Source: Oscillospiraceae bacterium (lineage in GTDB: Bacteria; Bacillota; Clostridia; Oscillospirales; CAG-272). From it: a stretch of 63,350 nucleotides of DNA. Made by a program: the position numbers and the translations under genes. Of the stretch, positions 50,577-58,581 are shown in pieces (the first letter of the stretch is position 1; every line of letters starts with the position of its first letter). Under the pieces are notes generated by a model that made no database searches, had not been told where the DNA came from, and worked only from the letters and a program-made list of their open reading frames with translations. The stretch is taken from NCBI GenBank assembly GCA_015065105.1, contig SVQZ01000013.1, positions 1 to 63,350 on the forward strand, in the 5' to 3' direction.

Positions 50577-52307
50577 TTAATCGCGAACCTTAATATGAAC
50601 CTCACGAAGCTGGAGCTCGGTTACGTCACCGGGAGCACCCATCATAAGATCCTGTGCATTACCGTTGAGCGGGAATGCAATTACGTCACGGATAGTTTCT
50701 TCCTCTGCAATAAGCATTACCATTCTGTCAACACCGGGAGCCATACCTGCATGAGGAGGAGCACCGTAAGAGAATGCGGTGTAGAGTGCGCCGAACTTAG
50801 CCTTTACGTCCTCTTCGCCGTAGCCTGCAATTTCAAATGCCTTTCTCATGATCTCGGGATTGTGGTTACGAACCGCACCGGAGGAAAGCTCAACACCGTT
50901 ACAAACGATATCATACTGATATGCAAATATCTCAAGGGGATCCTTATTGAGAAGAGCATCCATACCGCCCTGAGGCATAGAGAAGGGATTATGAGTGAAG
51001 TCTATCTTGTTGGTTTCGGGATTCAACTCATACATGGGGAAGTCCACGATGAAGCAGAACTCAAAGGAATCCTTATTTATTATATCCAAGGTTTCGCCGA
51101 GCCATGTTCTTATTTCACCTGCAAGACGGTTAACAACTGCGGGAGCATCACAAATAAAGAAGAGTGTTTCGCCTTCCTTGATGCCCACCATTTCGGTAAG
51201 AGTTTTGGTCTGCTCTTCGTTAAGGAACTTAGCAATAGGTCCCTTGTACTCGCCTTCCTTAAGTGTAAGGTAGCCGAGACCCTTCATACCGATGCTCATA
51301 GCGAACTTAAGGGAATCCTCAAAGAACTTCTTGCTTCTGTCAGAACAGTCTGCAACTATACCGCGAACGGGCTTTCCCTTAAAGAGGGGGAAGTCAACTC
51401 CCGCAAAGAAGTCTGTAAGATCTTCTATCACAAGAGGATTACGAAGGTCAGGCTTATCTGTACCGTACTTCATCATCGCATCAGCAAATGTGATTCTACG
51501 GAAGGGAGGCTCTGAAACCTTCTTGCCGGAGAATTCCTTGAAGGTGTTATATACGACCTTCTCTGCTACTTCAAATACGTCCTCCTGTGTTGCAAAGGAC
51601 ATCTCAAAGTCGAGCTGATAGAACTCACCGGGAGAACGGTCCTGACGGGCATCCTCATCTCTGAAGCAGGGAGCTATCTGGAAATAACGGTCAAAGCCGG
51701 AAGCCATAAGAAGCTGTTTGAACTGCTGGGGAGCCTGGGGAAGAGCATAGAACTTTCCCTTATGCTTTCTCGAGGGAACGAGATAGTCGCGAGCACCCTC
51801 GGGAGAAGAAGCAGTGAGGATAGGAGTCTGGATCTCAAGGAAGCCCATTTCCTCCATCTGCGCTCTCATAAAGCTCAAGATCTTGGAACGAAGAACGATA
51901 TTATTGTGGATCTTGGGATTTCTGAGGTCAAGGAAACGGTACTTAAGTCTGACATCCTCGCGTGTTGCGGTGGAAGCATCGATCTCAAAAGGAAGACCGA
52001 GCTGGCTGGGACCGAGAACCTCAAGCTTATCGGCCTTTACCTCAATAGTACCTGTTTCAAGCTTTGCGTTTACCGTTTCAGCATCTCTCTTGGCAACCTC
52101 GCCCTCAATGAGAACAACGGTCTCCTTAGCAATGCCGTGAAGCATAGAGTCATCAGAAACTACTATCTGTGTTACGCCGTAGTGGTCACGAAGGTCAACG
52201 AAAAGCACGCCGCCGTGGTCACGTACTGTAGCTACCCAGCCGGTAAGAGTAACGCGCTCACCGATGTTAGCCTCTCTTAATTCATTACAGGTATGTGTTC
52301 TTAACAT
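50577..52307 (-). CDS. aspS: aspartyl-tRNA synthetase
   Basis: Class II AspRS of the bacterial type with a GAD insertion, 576 residues. The N-terminal OB domain (VTLTGWVATVRDHGGVLFVD), motif 2 region FRDEDARQDRSPGEFYQLDFE and motif 3 (GMAPGVDRMVMLIAEEETIR) are intact. Whether it is discriminating or also charges tRNA(Asn) cannot be told from this reading. Co-transcription with gatCAB behind a T-box argues for a non-discriminating enzyme in the Asn-tRNA route. Confidence 0.93.
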   Translation of the reverse strand: MLRTHTCNELREANIGERVTLTGWVATVRDHGGVLFVDLRDHYGVTQIVVSDDSMLHGIAKETVVLIEGEVAKRDAETVNAKLETGTIEVKADKLEVLGPSQLGLPFEIDASTATREDVRLKYRFLDLRNPKIHNNIVLRSKILSFMRAQMEEMGFLEIQTPILTASSPEGARDYLVPSRKHKGKFYALPQAPQQFKQLLMASGFDRYFQIAPCFRDEDARQDRSPGEFYQLDFEMSFATQEDVFEVAEKVVYNTFKEFSGKKVSEPPFRRITFADAMMKYGTDKPDLRNPLVIEDLTDFFAGVDFPLFKGKPVRGIVADCSDRSKKFFEDSLKFAMSIGMKGLGYLTLKEGEYKGPIAKFLNEEQTKTLTEMVGIKEGETLFFICDAPAVVNRLAGEIRTWLGETLDIINKDSFEFCFIVDFPMYELNPETNKIDFTHNPFSMPQGGMDALLNKDPLEIFAYQYDIVCNGVELSSGAVRNHNPEIMRKAFEIAGYGEEDVKAKFGALYTAFSYGAPPHAGMAPGVDRMVMLIAEEETIRDVIAFPLNGNAQDLMMGAPGDVTELQLREVHIKVRD

Positions 52308-52367
52308 TTTTACAAACCTCCAAATATATTTTGATAAATTTCCAGCATTTTATTGGGATCTGTGCAA

Positions 52368-52625
52368 ACAAAAAATGCCCTTCATCCCACATGGGACGAA
52401 AGACATACCTTCCGCGATACCACCCAATTTGACTCAGCCGAAGCAAAGCCCACCTCGATTTCATCTTGACGCGATGCAACGTGCGGTTCTACTGACATAA
52501 AATGCGTTCTTCCGCAGGCTCGGAAACGTTATTCCCTAAAAGCTCATTACCGCACTCTCACCTTCTGCGGCTCTCTTTGAATGAGTTACCCTTTAAGTAC
52601 TTTTTTCTTCACAGCCTTTTATACA
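52368..52625 (-). promoter_or_regulatory. T-box riboswitch leader of the aspS-gatCAB operon
   Basis: On the minus strand the leader runs from about 52625 to a terminator (CTTTCGTCCCATGTGGGATG stem then U6) at 52368-52405. The T-box sequence GGGTGGTATCGCGG lies at 52415-52428, one residue from the canonical GGGTGGAACCGCGG. A stem I with CCGCAGAAGGTGAGAGTGCGG at about 52550 fits the AG-bulge/distal-loop design. The specifier codon is not certain; an AAC (Asn) is present in GGGAATAACGTTTCC. It senses uncharged tRNA and controls read-through. Confidence 0.85.
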
Positions 52626-52631
52626 CCATGA

Positions 52632-52660
52632 ATTATATCACAATGTTTTTTTCTTGTCAA
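52632..52660 (-). promoter_or_regulatory. promoter of the aspS-gatCAB operon
   Basis: Perfect TTGACA (52655-52660), 17 bp, TATAAT (52632-52637) on the minus strand, immediately upstream of the T-box leader. Confidence 0.8.
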
Positions 52661-52690
52661 TGATTTTTTTGTAAATACATTATTTACTAA

Positions 52691-52784
52691 AAGCGCCGAT
52701 CTTCCCGCAGAGGCAACCGTGCATAAATCACCTGAAAACCGCTTTGTTTCACTACCCGAAGCAAAGCGATTTTCTAAAATATAA
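52691..52784 (+). repeat. dispersed intergenic repeat, copy R9
   Basis: GCGCCGATCTTCCCGC, TTTCACTACCCGAAG and GCGATTTTCTAAAATATA follow the common layout with more divergence. Confidence 0.6.
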
Positions 52785-52788
52785 AACA

Positions 52789-52816
52789 GGATAAACCGCT
52801 TTCAGGCGGTTTATCC
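52789..52816 (-). terminator. terminator of the 5'-nucleotidase-like gene
   Basis: GGATAAACCGC and GCGGTTTATCC stem overlapping the stop codon region. Confidence 0.75.
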
Positions 52817-54469
52817 GTTTATCGTTCTTTTTATATGTATTCTATCGTCTGTCTTTGTGTATTTTTCGTGCACCTCACCGCCGAGATTATTCTCGATATA
52901 GCTTCCGAGGATCTGATAATCGGGACCGGAGGAGGTGGCGGTTATATTCTTATCCTTAAACATCGAATAACCGTAAGCACTGTTTTTAACGATATCGGCG
53001 CTTACCGCTACCGTATAAGAAGCCGAGGGATCGATGGGATAATAGTTACCGTCATTTCCGAGTACGGTCACGTTTTCTATACGGTAAGAATCACCGGGAT
53101 TAAGTCCTGCATACATGCCGTTTTCATCAAGGGCAACACCTGTAACGTAATAACCGATAACCGAATATTTCACACCGGATATCTGAAGGAAACCGTCAAA
53201 CTCTCCGTTTGTGAAGCTGTTCATATCAAGATCCTTACAGGACATATCGAGAACGCTCATTATATCCTCGCCTGTCATTTCAACAACACATACCGGATCG
53301 CCGTTAGCAAGTATATTCTTAAGAGACGAAACGGTGAGCTCACCCGTTTCGAGATCTGCCGCTATTTCACCACCCGCAACAAAAGCCATATCGGTCTGCA
53401 TAACGTAACGGTAAGCATCGGCACAAAGATTACCCAAGGGCTGCTCTCTGTTCTTTACACTTCCCTCTTCGCCTGCGGCTGTAAGGGTATAAGCGCTATT
53501 ACCTACTGTTTCTTCGAGATCTACACTTTCCTGCTTTTCTTCGTTTTGAATAAAGGAATTTACCGCAGAGTCCTTCTTATCGTAATCCTTTACATAAGAA
53601 ACCGAAATGCTTCCGTCTGTTTTGATAACGAGCTCGCCTATAGAGCCGAGATTCTTATCGGGAGTTGCGATGATTACAGAATCCTTTTCCTTATCCTCTA
53701 CCGGATCCTTTATTTTCGAGGAGGAATCTCCGTCAAGAATAACGTCGATGCCCGAGGTGTTCTTTGCAAGCTCTGTGCTTGTTATGATGGGATTATCCGT
53801 ACCGAGATGGGAAAGAACTACTATATATTCTGCACCGAGAGACTTACAGGCCTTGATCTGCTCCTGAACACCGTTATAGATAGCGGTCTTGCTATCCTTA
53901 AAGGAATATGCGACCTCGCCGTCCTCTGTGAATTCAGCGGAATTAACACTTGCAATATCGGGCGGAATAACACCGATAAAGGCAACGTCAAGAGCACCGT
54001 AATTAACTATACTGTAGGGCTTGAAATATGAGAACTTATTCTCTTCGCTGCCTGTATAATTTACGTTAAAGCCGAGATACTGCGCCTCGGATCTGAATAC
54101 TATATCGGAAAATTCATCAAGACCGATATCAAACTCCTTATATCCGGGAATACAGAAATCATAATCTGCACGTCCCATTGCCTCTGCAACCTTTTCAGCA
54201 AGTGAAGTATCAAAGGTATCGCCGACAAGTGTATTGCCGAGATCGACCAAGGTTACGTTATCGGTACGGCTTTTTGTTTCGTATTTATAAGCGGTAAGAC
54301 CGTCATATCCGATATTATCGGATATCGAACCGTAACTGTCTCCCGTAAAAAGAATTACTATATCCTGAAGATCCACCGCAGGGCTTTCCTTTTTACAGCC
54401 GACTGCCCCCGGGACAAGCATCGTTATAATTAAAATTAATGATATAAGCTTCATAAAAGTTCTATTCAT
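52811..54469 (-). CDS. 5'-nucleotidase/UshA-like lipoprotein with degenerate metal site
   Basis: A 552-residue lipoprotein (signal with Cys25 in PGAVGC) with metallophosphoesterase and 5'-nucleotidase C-terminal domains. In active relatives the metal residues are TNDxHG, DxGD, GNHEFD and GHSH; here they are TGDSYG (44-46), DLGN (76-79), GYKEFD (109-114) and GDSSS. Only LSHLG keeps its His. The C-terminal domain keeps QPLGNLCADAYRYVM, but the NGG site reads AGGEIAAD. Enzyme activity is thus doubtful; a ligand-binding role is possible. Confidence 0.87.
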   Translation of the reverse strand: MNRTFMKLISLILIITMLVPGAVGCKKESPAVDLQDIVILFTGDSYGSISDNIGYDGLTAYKYETKSRTDNVTLVDLGNTLVGDTFDTSLAEKVAEAMGRADYDFCIPGYKEFDIGLDEFSDIVFRSEAQYLGFNVNYTGSEENKFSYFKPYSIVNYGALDVAFIGVIPPDIASVNSAEFTEDGEVAYSFKDSKTAIYNGVQEQIKACKSLGAEYIVVLSHLGTDNPIITSTELAKNTSGIDVILDGDSSSKIKDPVEDKEKDSVIIATPDKNLGSIGELVIKTDGSISVSYVKDYDKKDSAVNSFIQNEEKQESVDLEETVGNSAYTLTAAGEEGSVKNREQPLGNLCADAYRYVMQTDMAFVAGGEIAADLETGELTVSSLKNILANGDPVCVVEMTGEDIMSVLDMSCKDLDMNSFTNGEFDGFLQISGVKYSVIGYYVTGVALDENGMYAGLNPGDSYRIENVTVLGNDGNYYPIDPSASYTVAVSADIVKNSAYGYSMFKDKNITATSSGPDYQILGSYIENNLGGEVHEKYTKTDDRIHIKRTING

Positions 54470-54562
54470 TATGTTTTTATTACCGCCTTTCCGTCATAGA
54501 TTACAGTATAACAAATTTTGGTGTAAATGTCAAGAAAAATGTAGAATTATAGGAAATATAAA

Positions 54563-54653
54563 AATCGGGGGATGCCCCTCGGCGATGTTTGGCTTGAAGC
54601 TTACATAAGCTTGTTTCTTCAGCACCCGAATCACAGCAATTTTCTATAAATTT
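54563..54653 (+). repeat. dispersed intergenic repeat, copy R10
   Basis: GGATGCCCCTCGGCG, TTGGCTTGAAGCTTACATAA, CTTCAGCACCCGAATC and GCAATTTTCTATAAATTT, matching R2 and R7 in order and spacing. Confidence 0.7.
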
Positions 54654-54656
54654 AAA

Positions 54657-54737
54657 AAGCGCCGCCGGGCGCGCCGAATTCCGCTCCATTACTTGGTGCA
54701 AACAACTCACACTAAACGGAGCAATTTCCTATAAATT
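54657..54737 (+). repeat. dispersed intergenic repeat, copy R11
   Basis: GCGCCGCCGGGCGCGCCGAA, TTCCGCTCCATTACT and GGAGCAATTTCCTATAAATT. It is the second subtype, nearly identical in plan to R12 at 63.1 kb. Confidence 0.75.
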
Positions 54738-54740
54738 CAA

Positions 54741-54769
54741 AAAACACCTGCCATCCGGGCAGGTGTTTT
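54741..54769 (+). terminator. intrinsic terminator hairpin
   Basis: AAAACACCTGCC and GGCAGGTGTTTT stem with a 5-nt loop; bidirectional. Confidence 0.8.
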
Positions 54770-54846
54770 GTTTGTTAGTCCGTTTCTTGCATACCTCCTG
54801 CATGACAGAAAGAGCAGAAACCGAAACGGACCTACGTCCGCTTTTT

Positions 54847-55005
54847 CTATTCTGCTTTTGAGAAATCCTCTTTGCCTACACCGCAAAGGGGGCATACGAA
54901 ATCATCGGAAAGATCCTCGAATTTTGTTCCTGCGGCGATCCCGTTATCAACGTCGCCTACAGCTTCATCGTATTCCCATCCGCATATATCACATATATAT
55001 TTCAT
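54847..55005 (-). CDS. rubredoxin
   Basis: A 52-residue mononuclear iron protein that transfers electrons, often for oxygen or peroxide reduction in anaerobes. The four iron ligands are in [18 protein letters not shown] (CxxC) and [13 protein letters not shown] (CxxC). The ATG at 55005 has GGAGGATAATAAA just upstream. It sits 37 bp after the ferritin gene in an oxidative/iron group. It is too short for common ORF cut-offs and easily missed. Confidence 0.95.
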   Translation of the reverse strand: MKYICDICGWEYDEAVGDVDNGIAAGTKFEDLSDDFVCPLCGVGKEDFSKAE

Positions 55006-55042
55006 TTTATTATCCTCCGTTATAATTAAAATTAATCTGTTA

Positions 55043-55555
55043 TCACAACACCAGAGAAGGCGCTGAGTATATTCTTGCCGCTAATTCCTGATTAAGCATA
55101 TAAAGGCTCTTGGGATCGGAGCCGAAAAGCTCCATCTTTGAGATAAGATCATTTGCATTGGTCTCCTCCTCGCCCTGCTCCTTTACGAACCAGTCAAGAA
55201 ACTGCATAGTTCTGAAATCTCTTACGTCATAAGCCGCACCGTAGATATCATTGATAAGCGAGGTTACGTATTCCTCATGCTCAAGTCCCGCCTTCAATAC
55301 ATCCATATGCTCGCAGAACACCTTGTCGGGCTTTGCTATTGCCTCAAGAGTAATCGGCATATTCTCGTTTTGCAGGTAGGTATAGAAGAGCATTGCGTGA
55401 TCGCGTTCCTCCTGTGCCTGGATCATATACCAGTTAGCGAATCCGTCAAGTCCCTTTGCCTTGAAGTAGTTTGAAAAATCAAGGTAAAGATATGCCGAAT
55501 ATAATTCCTTGTTGATCTGCTGATTTAAAAGCTCGTGTACCTTTTTGTCCATCAT
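55043..55555 (-). CDS. ftnA: ferritin
   Basis: Non-haem ferritin iron-storage protein of 170 residues. The ferroxidase site is visible: [17 protein letters not shown] (Glu, Tyr), [20 protein letters not shown] (Glu-Glu and His) and [16 protein letters not shown]. The ATG at 55555 follows AAGAGGTAAATAATT; a second ATG 3 nt later is possible. It is co-transcribed with rubredoxin and near a Crp/Fnr regulator and ferredoxin, consistent with iron and oxidative-stress management. Confidence 0.93.
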   Translation of the reverse strand: MMDKKVHELLNQQINKELYSAYLYLDFSNYFKAKGLDGFANWYMIQAQEERDHAMLFYTYLQNENMPITLEAIAKPDKVFCEHMDVLKAGLEHEEYVTSLINDIYGAAYDVRDFRTMQFLDWFVKEQGEEETNANDLISKMELFGSDPKSLYMLNQELAARIYSAPSLVL

Positions 55556-55593
55556 AATTATTTACCTCTTTTTTAGATTTTATTATAATATAA

Positions 55594-56283
55594 TTAATTA
55601 TCTATTATTTTTCCGTCGGTAGTTACCGTTACTACCTGCCATGGGATAAATTTTCCGCTTGCAATAAGTGCTTTTTTAACTGCATTTTCTATTCCGCCGC
55701 AGCAGGGCACCTCCATGCGTACCACCTTAACGCTTTTTATGTTGTTATTGGCGATTATATGTGTAAGCTTTTCGCTGTAATCTCCCTCGTCAAGCTTGGG
55801 ACAGCCGATAAGAGTTATACGGTTACGGATAAAATCACGATGGAAATTACCGTAAGCAAAAGCCGTACAGTCTGCCGCTATAAGTAGATCTGCATTGTCG
55901 AAATACGGAGCGTTTACGGGAACCAGTTTTATCTGACAGGGCCACTGTGAAAGACAGCTTACCTCAGTGCAGTTCTGAACAACAGCATTTCTTTCTTCCC
56001 TCTTTATACTCCTTGAAAGAGTGCCGGGGCATCCGCAGGGAAGTTTTTTTGCTTTAGCTTTTTTTACCTGTGCTTCATTATATGCAAGAGCCTCCCTTTT
56101 TTCAAAGCTGATGGCATCGACAGGGCAGGCAGGCAAGCAGTCACCCAGACCGTCGCAATAGTCCTCACGGGTAAGCTCCGCCTTTCCGTTTATCATTTCG
56201 ATGGCACCCTCGTGACACGCCTCGGCGCAAGCACCGCAGCCGTTGCATTTTTCTTTATCTATCTTTATTATATTTCTTATCAT
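55594..56283 (-). CDS. 4Fe-4S ferredoxin-domain protein
   Basis: A 229-residue protein with two N-terminal [4Fe-4S] motifs (CNGCGACAEACHEGAI; then CDGLGDCLPACPVDAI) and a C-terminal domain rich in Cys (LPCGCPGTLS, NCTEVSCLSQWPCQIKL, VPCCGGIENAV). This layout resembles ferredoxin-like proteins next to Crp/Fnr regulators in Clostridia, often with hcp genes. The start codon lies divergently 83 bp from the regulator gene; a palindromic operator lies between. Confidence 0.87.
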   Translation of the reverse strand: MIRNIIKIDKEKCNGCGACAEACHEGAIEMINGKAELTREDYCDGLGDCLPACPVDAISFEKREALAYNEAQVKKAKAKKLPCGCPGTLSRSIKREERNAVVQNCTEVSCLSQWPCQIKLVPVNAPYFDNADLLIAADCTAFAYGNFHRDFIRNRITLIGCPKLDEGDYSEKLTHIIANNNIKSVKVVRMEVPCCGGIENAVKKALIASGKFIPWQVVTVTTDGKIIDN

Positions 56284-56294
56284 TTTACCACCTC

Positions 56295-56323
56295 TTGCTT
56301 TTCTGATTACATTATAGTATAAT
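56295..56323 (+). promoter_or_regulatory. promoter of the Crp/Fnr gene
   Basis: TTGCTT (56295-56300) and TATAAT (56318-56323) separated by 17 bp, with the operator candidate downstream at 56338. Confidence 0.65.
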
Positions 56324-56337
56324 AAAGCAAGAAAGTA

Positions 56338-56353
56338 TGTTGAAAATTCAACA
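56338..56353 (+). promoter_or_regulatory. palindromic operator candidate
   Basis: TGTTGAA-AA-TTCAACA, two perfect 7-bp arms around a 2-bp spacer, lies just past the predicted transcription start of the Crp/Fnr gene and about 55 bp upstream of the divergent ferredoxin gene. Confidence 0.55.
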
Positions 56354-56366
56354 AAATGGAGAAAAA

Positions 56367-57026
56367 ATGAAAAGATTTTATAGTATTTTAGAAAAATGTC
56401 CTATTTTTTACGGTATAGAAAAGGAATCCTTACTCAGAATGCTCACATGCCTGGGTGCAACTGTCGATTTTTACGATAAAAAATATACCGTTATGCCGGA
56501 GGGCAGGCCTGTTAAACATATAGGTATAGTTCTTTCGGGAAGCGTACAGATGAGCCTGACCGATTATTACGGCAACAGAAGTATAATTTCAAAGGTTTAC
56601 CCCGGCGAGCTTTTCGCCGAGGCTTTTGCCTGTACCGAAACAGAAACTATGCCTCTGTCGGTTACGGCAAACGAGCCCTCCTATATCATGCTTATCGACT
56701 GTTCCCATATCCTTCACACCTGTACCAACAACTGCGGATTCCACCAACAGCTGATCTTTAATCTTATGAAGGATATTGCGGCAAAGGCTCTTTTCTTCCA
56801 ACAAAGGATCGAGATAACCTCCAAGCGTTCAACACGTGAAAAGCTGATGACATATCTAAATATCACAGCAAAGGAAACGGGGCACAGCTCCTTTGAAATA
56901 CCCTTTGACCGTCAGGAGCTGGCAGATTTCCTCGAGGTAGAACGAAGCGGACTTTCCGCCGAGATATCAAAGCTCCGCAAGGAAGGAATTATTGAAAGCA
57001 AAAAGAAATATTTCAAGCTGTTATAA
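56367..57026 (+). CDS. Crp/Fnr-family transcription regulator
   Basis: A 219-residue Crp/Fnr regulator. The cyclic-nucleotide-binding-like beta roll includes KHIGIVLSGSVQMSLTDYYG (about 54-73), a dimer helix follows, then the winged helix FDRQELADFLEVERSGLSAE (about 175-194). No FNR-type four-Cys N-terminal cluster is obvious, so it may sense haem, NO or redox like HcpR. The ATG at 56367 with GGAG is preferred over a 10-residue upstream extension. It probably controls the divergent ferredoxin gene and itself. Confidence 0.92.
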   Translation: MKRFYSILEKCPIFYGIEKESLLRMLTCLGATVDFYDKKYTVMPEGRPVKHIGIVLSGSVQMSLTDYYGNRSIISKVYPGELFAEAFACTETETMPLSVTANEPSYIMLIDCSHILHTCTNNCGFHQQLIFNLMKDIAAKALFFQQRIEITSKRSTREKLMTYLNITAKETGHSSFEIPFDRQELADFLEVERSGLSAEISKLRKEGIIESKKKYFKLL

Positions 57027-57078
57027 GGCAAAAAACGATGGCTTCGTGAAGCGGCATCAGAAGCTCACAAAGGCGCTT

Positions 57079-57459
57079 TTAACCTACCGTCATCACCTTT
57101 TGCTTTGGAGCTATCCGTCTTGTGATACCTGCCATTATCATCTCTTCTGAAGATATAAGTAAAAAATATGAAAAGATATCGGCAGACAGTCTTATCATAC
57201 CGTTATCCGAGCTTGAAAATATATAGGACACCCCGATAAAAATAAGGGAAAGATTCAAGGGAACGGTTGAATATGCCGTCATAATAAACATCCATATGTT
57301 TTCATGATATCTGAAGGCAGGGATAAGCTTTACTGCAGCAATCAATAAAGCAAAGGATAAAATATGCAGAATCACCGAGGAGCGTATCGCTCCCGCAAGA
57401 GAAAAAACGAAGGGCAGTATCAAAAGAACGGTATAAAAGGATCTTTTTAAAACACACAT
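57079..57459 (-). CDS. small membrane protein partner of an M50 protease
   Basis: A 126-residue protein with three or four hydrophobic helices (about 8-25, 30-48, 55-80) and a basic end with ITRRIAPKQKVMTVG. No known family. It starts 13 bp before the stop of the M50 metalloprotease gene, so the two are co-translated. It might be the protease's partner or substrate. Confidence 0.72.
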   Translation of the reverse strand: MCVLKRSFYTVLLILPFVFSLAGAIRSSVILHILSFALLIAAVKLIPAFRYHENIWMFIMTAYSTVPLNLSLIFIGVSYIFSSSDNGMIRLSADIFSYFLLISSEEMIMAGITRRIAPKQKVMTVG

Positions 57460-58433
57460 AATATCAGCTCCGTTAAGTTAAGTATTATTAATAAGGGAAA
57501 AGAAATTTTCATAGCTGTAAGTATAACGGAAACGGCAATTACTCCCTTACCTGTTATACCCAGCCTCTTAAGCTTGTCTTTACTCTTTTTATTCAGAAGT
57601 ATATTGTTAAGAGGAGCTGACAGCCCTTCGACTCCTATCATTTTTTCAAGAGCATTCATTCCGTCGATTCCGTTTACGAGCAGAAGATTAACTCCCGCTA
57701 TAAGCACTCCCGTAATACCCATCATGAGTAATAACATCTTAAAAACAGGAGAAAGAGCGCAAAAAAGGAAAAAAAGTCCGGATAAAAGAAGATTCATTTT
57801 TATTCCCGCAAGATCGATGTGCACGTGCTTCATCCTGCCCTTTATATTATCGGTCGATATAGAAACGTATGCTCCCGGTATAATAAAATATATAAGCAAC
57901 AAACCTGCCTCAAAAAAAGCTCCGCCATAGGAAATACAGGCTATGGCATGGGCGGCTTCGTGAAAAAGCGTATGCACTATAAGCCCCAGAACGAGACCCG
58001 TCCAGATCCCCTTCAGACCAAGGCGCGAGCTGTCGTAAAAAAGCATCTCCGCCAAGGCAAGAATACCGATAACAAGCACCGGCAGCCATAAATACTTAAT
58101 AAAAATATTTAATACCTTATATAAGCTTCGGTTACTGTACTTTTTTGAGGGAACTAAAAGGGTCCAAGATATTCCCGAGGAGCTGCGTCTGAGCTTTCCG
58201 TCTCTTTTCAAAAGCTCCTCTTCATCCAATTCGTTTAAAATCTCCTGTACGTATTCCCTCGGCCGGTGAGGAAGAAGGATGAAGGGATCGTTTTTTCCGT
58301 TAAGGTTTGCCGCAAGATACGCAGCGTCACGGCTTACAGAATAGACGTCATCATATAAGCAGTCCCTTATCTGATATTTACCGCCTTTGGTTTTCTCCAC
58401 ACATACGTGGGTTTTGAGCATAGGATATTTCAT
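57447..58433 (-). CDS. M50-family (site-2-protease-like) zinc metalloprotease
   Basis: A 328-residue membrane protease. An N-terminal, winged-helix-like region (about residues 1-90, YVQEILNELDEEELLKRDG) is followed by about six membrane helices holding HTLFHEAAHAIACISYGG (HExxH, about 157-161) and the distal Asp in VNGIDGMNALEKM. Proteins with this N-domain plus M50 occur near peptide-maturation loci, but no precursor peptide is recognised here. A terminator hairpin at 58481 separates it from the AAA+ operon upstream. Confidence 0.85.
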   Translation of the reverse strand: MKYPMLKTHVCVEKTKGGKYQIRDCLYDDVYSVSRDAAYLAANLNGKNDPFILLPHRPREYVQEILNELDEEELLKRDGKLRRSSSGISWTLLVPSKKYSNRSLYKVLNIFIKYLWLPVLVIGILALAEMLFYDSSRLGLKGIWTGLVLGLIVHTLFHEAAHAIACISYGGAFFEAGLLLIYFIIPGAYVSISTDNIKGRMKHVHIDLAGIKMNLLLSGLFFLFCALSPVFKMLLLMMGITGVLIAGVNLLLVNGIDGMNALEKMIGVEGLSAPLNNILLNKKSKDKLKRLGITGKGVIAVSVILTAMKISFPLLIILNLTELILCVF

Positions 58434-58480
58434 ACTTTTGTTTTCCTGTTTTCAAAATTTGATCTTTTATACAAAACAAT

Positions 58481-58512
58481 GAAGAATACCGCATAATTTC
58501 GCAGTATTCTTC
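58481..58512 (+). terminator. terminator hairpin between AAA+ operon and M50 gene
   Basis: GAAGAATAC and GTATTCTTC arms with a T-run on the plus strand; it may act on the minus strand less efficiently. Confidence 0.65.
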
Positions 58513-58581
58513 TTTTTTATGTATAGGGGATTTCTTCGGGTATCAAAATAAAGCGGTTTTCTAAGCTTTCTTTGCTCAATA

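Larger units (their letters stand above)
54470..54846. other. 377-bp gene-free gap with two repeat copies and a terminator
   Basis: This gap between the lipoprotein and rubredoxin genes contains repeat copies R10 (54563-54653) and R11 (54657-54737), the terminator at 54741-54769 and a stem CCGTTTC/GAAACGG around 54781-54829. A short ORF at 54501 is not credible. No further gene is seen. Confidence 0.5.

Noticed and set aside
52285-52479. 64-codon open frame in the aspS leader
   Set aside because: It covers the T-box and terminator sequence, so its coding appearance is accidental.
54501-54710. 69-codon minus-strand open frame
   Set aside because: It lies across dispersed repeat copies, lacks an RBS, and the product has no known features.
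54770-54846. A tiny peptide gene (MQETD or similar) after the rubredoxin gene
   Set aside because: An AGGAGG followed by ATG is present on the minus strand, but the frame has only five codons and no conservation can be judged.
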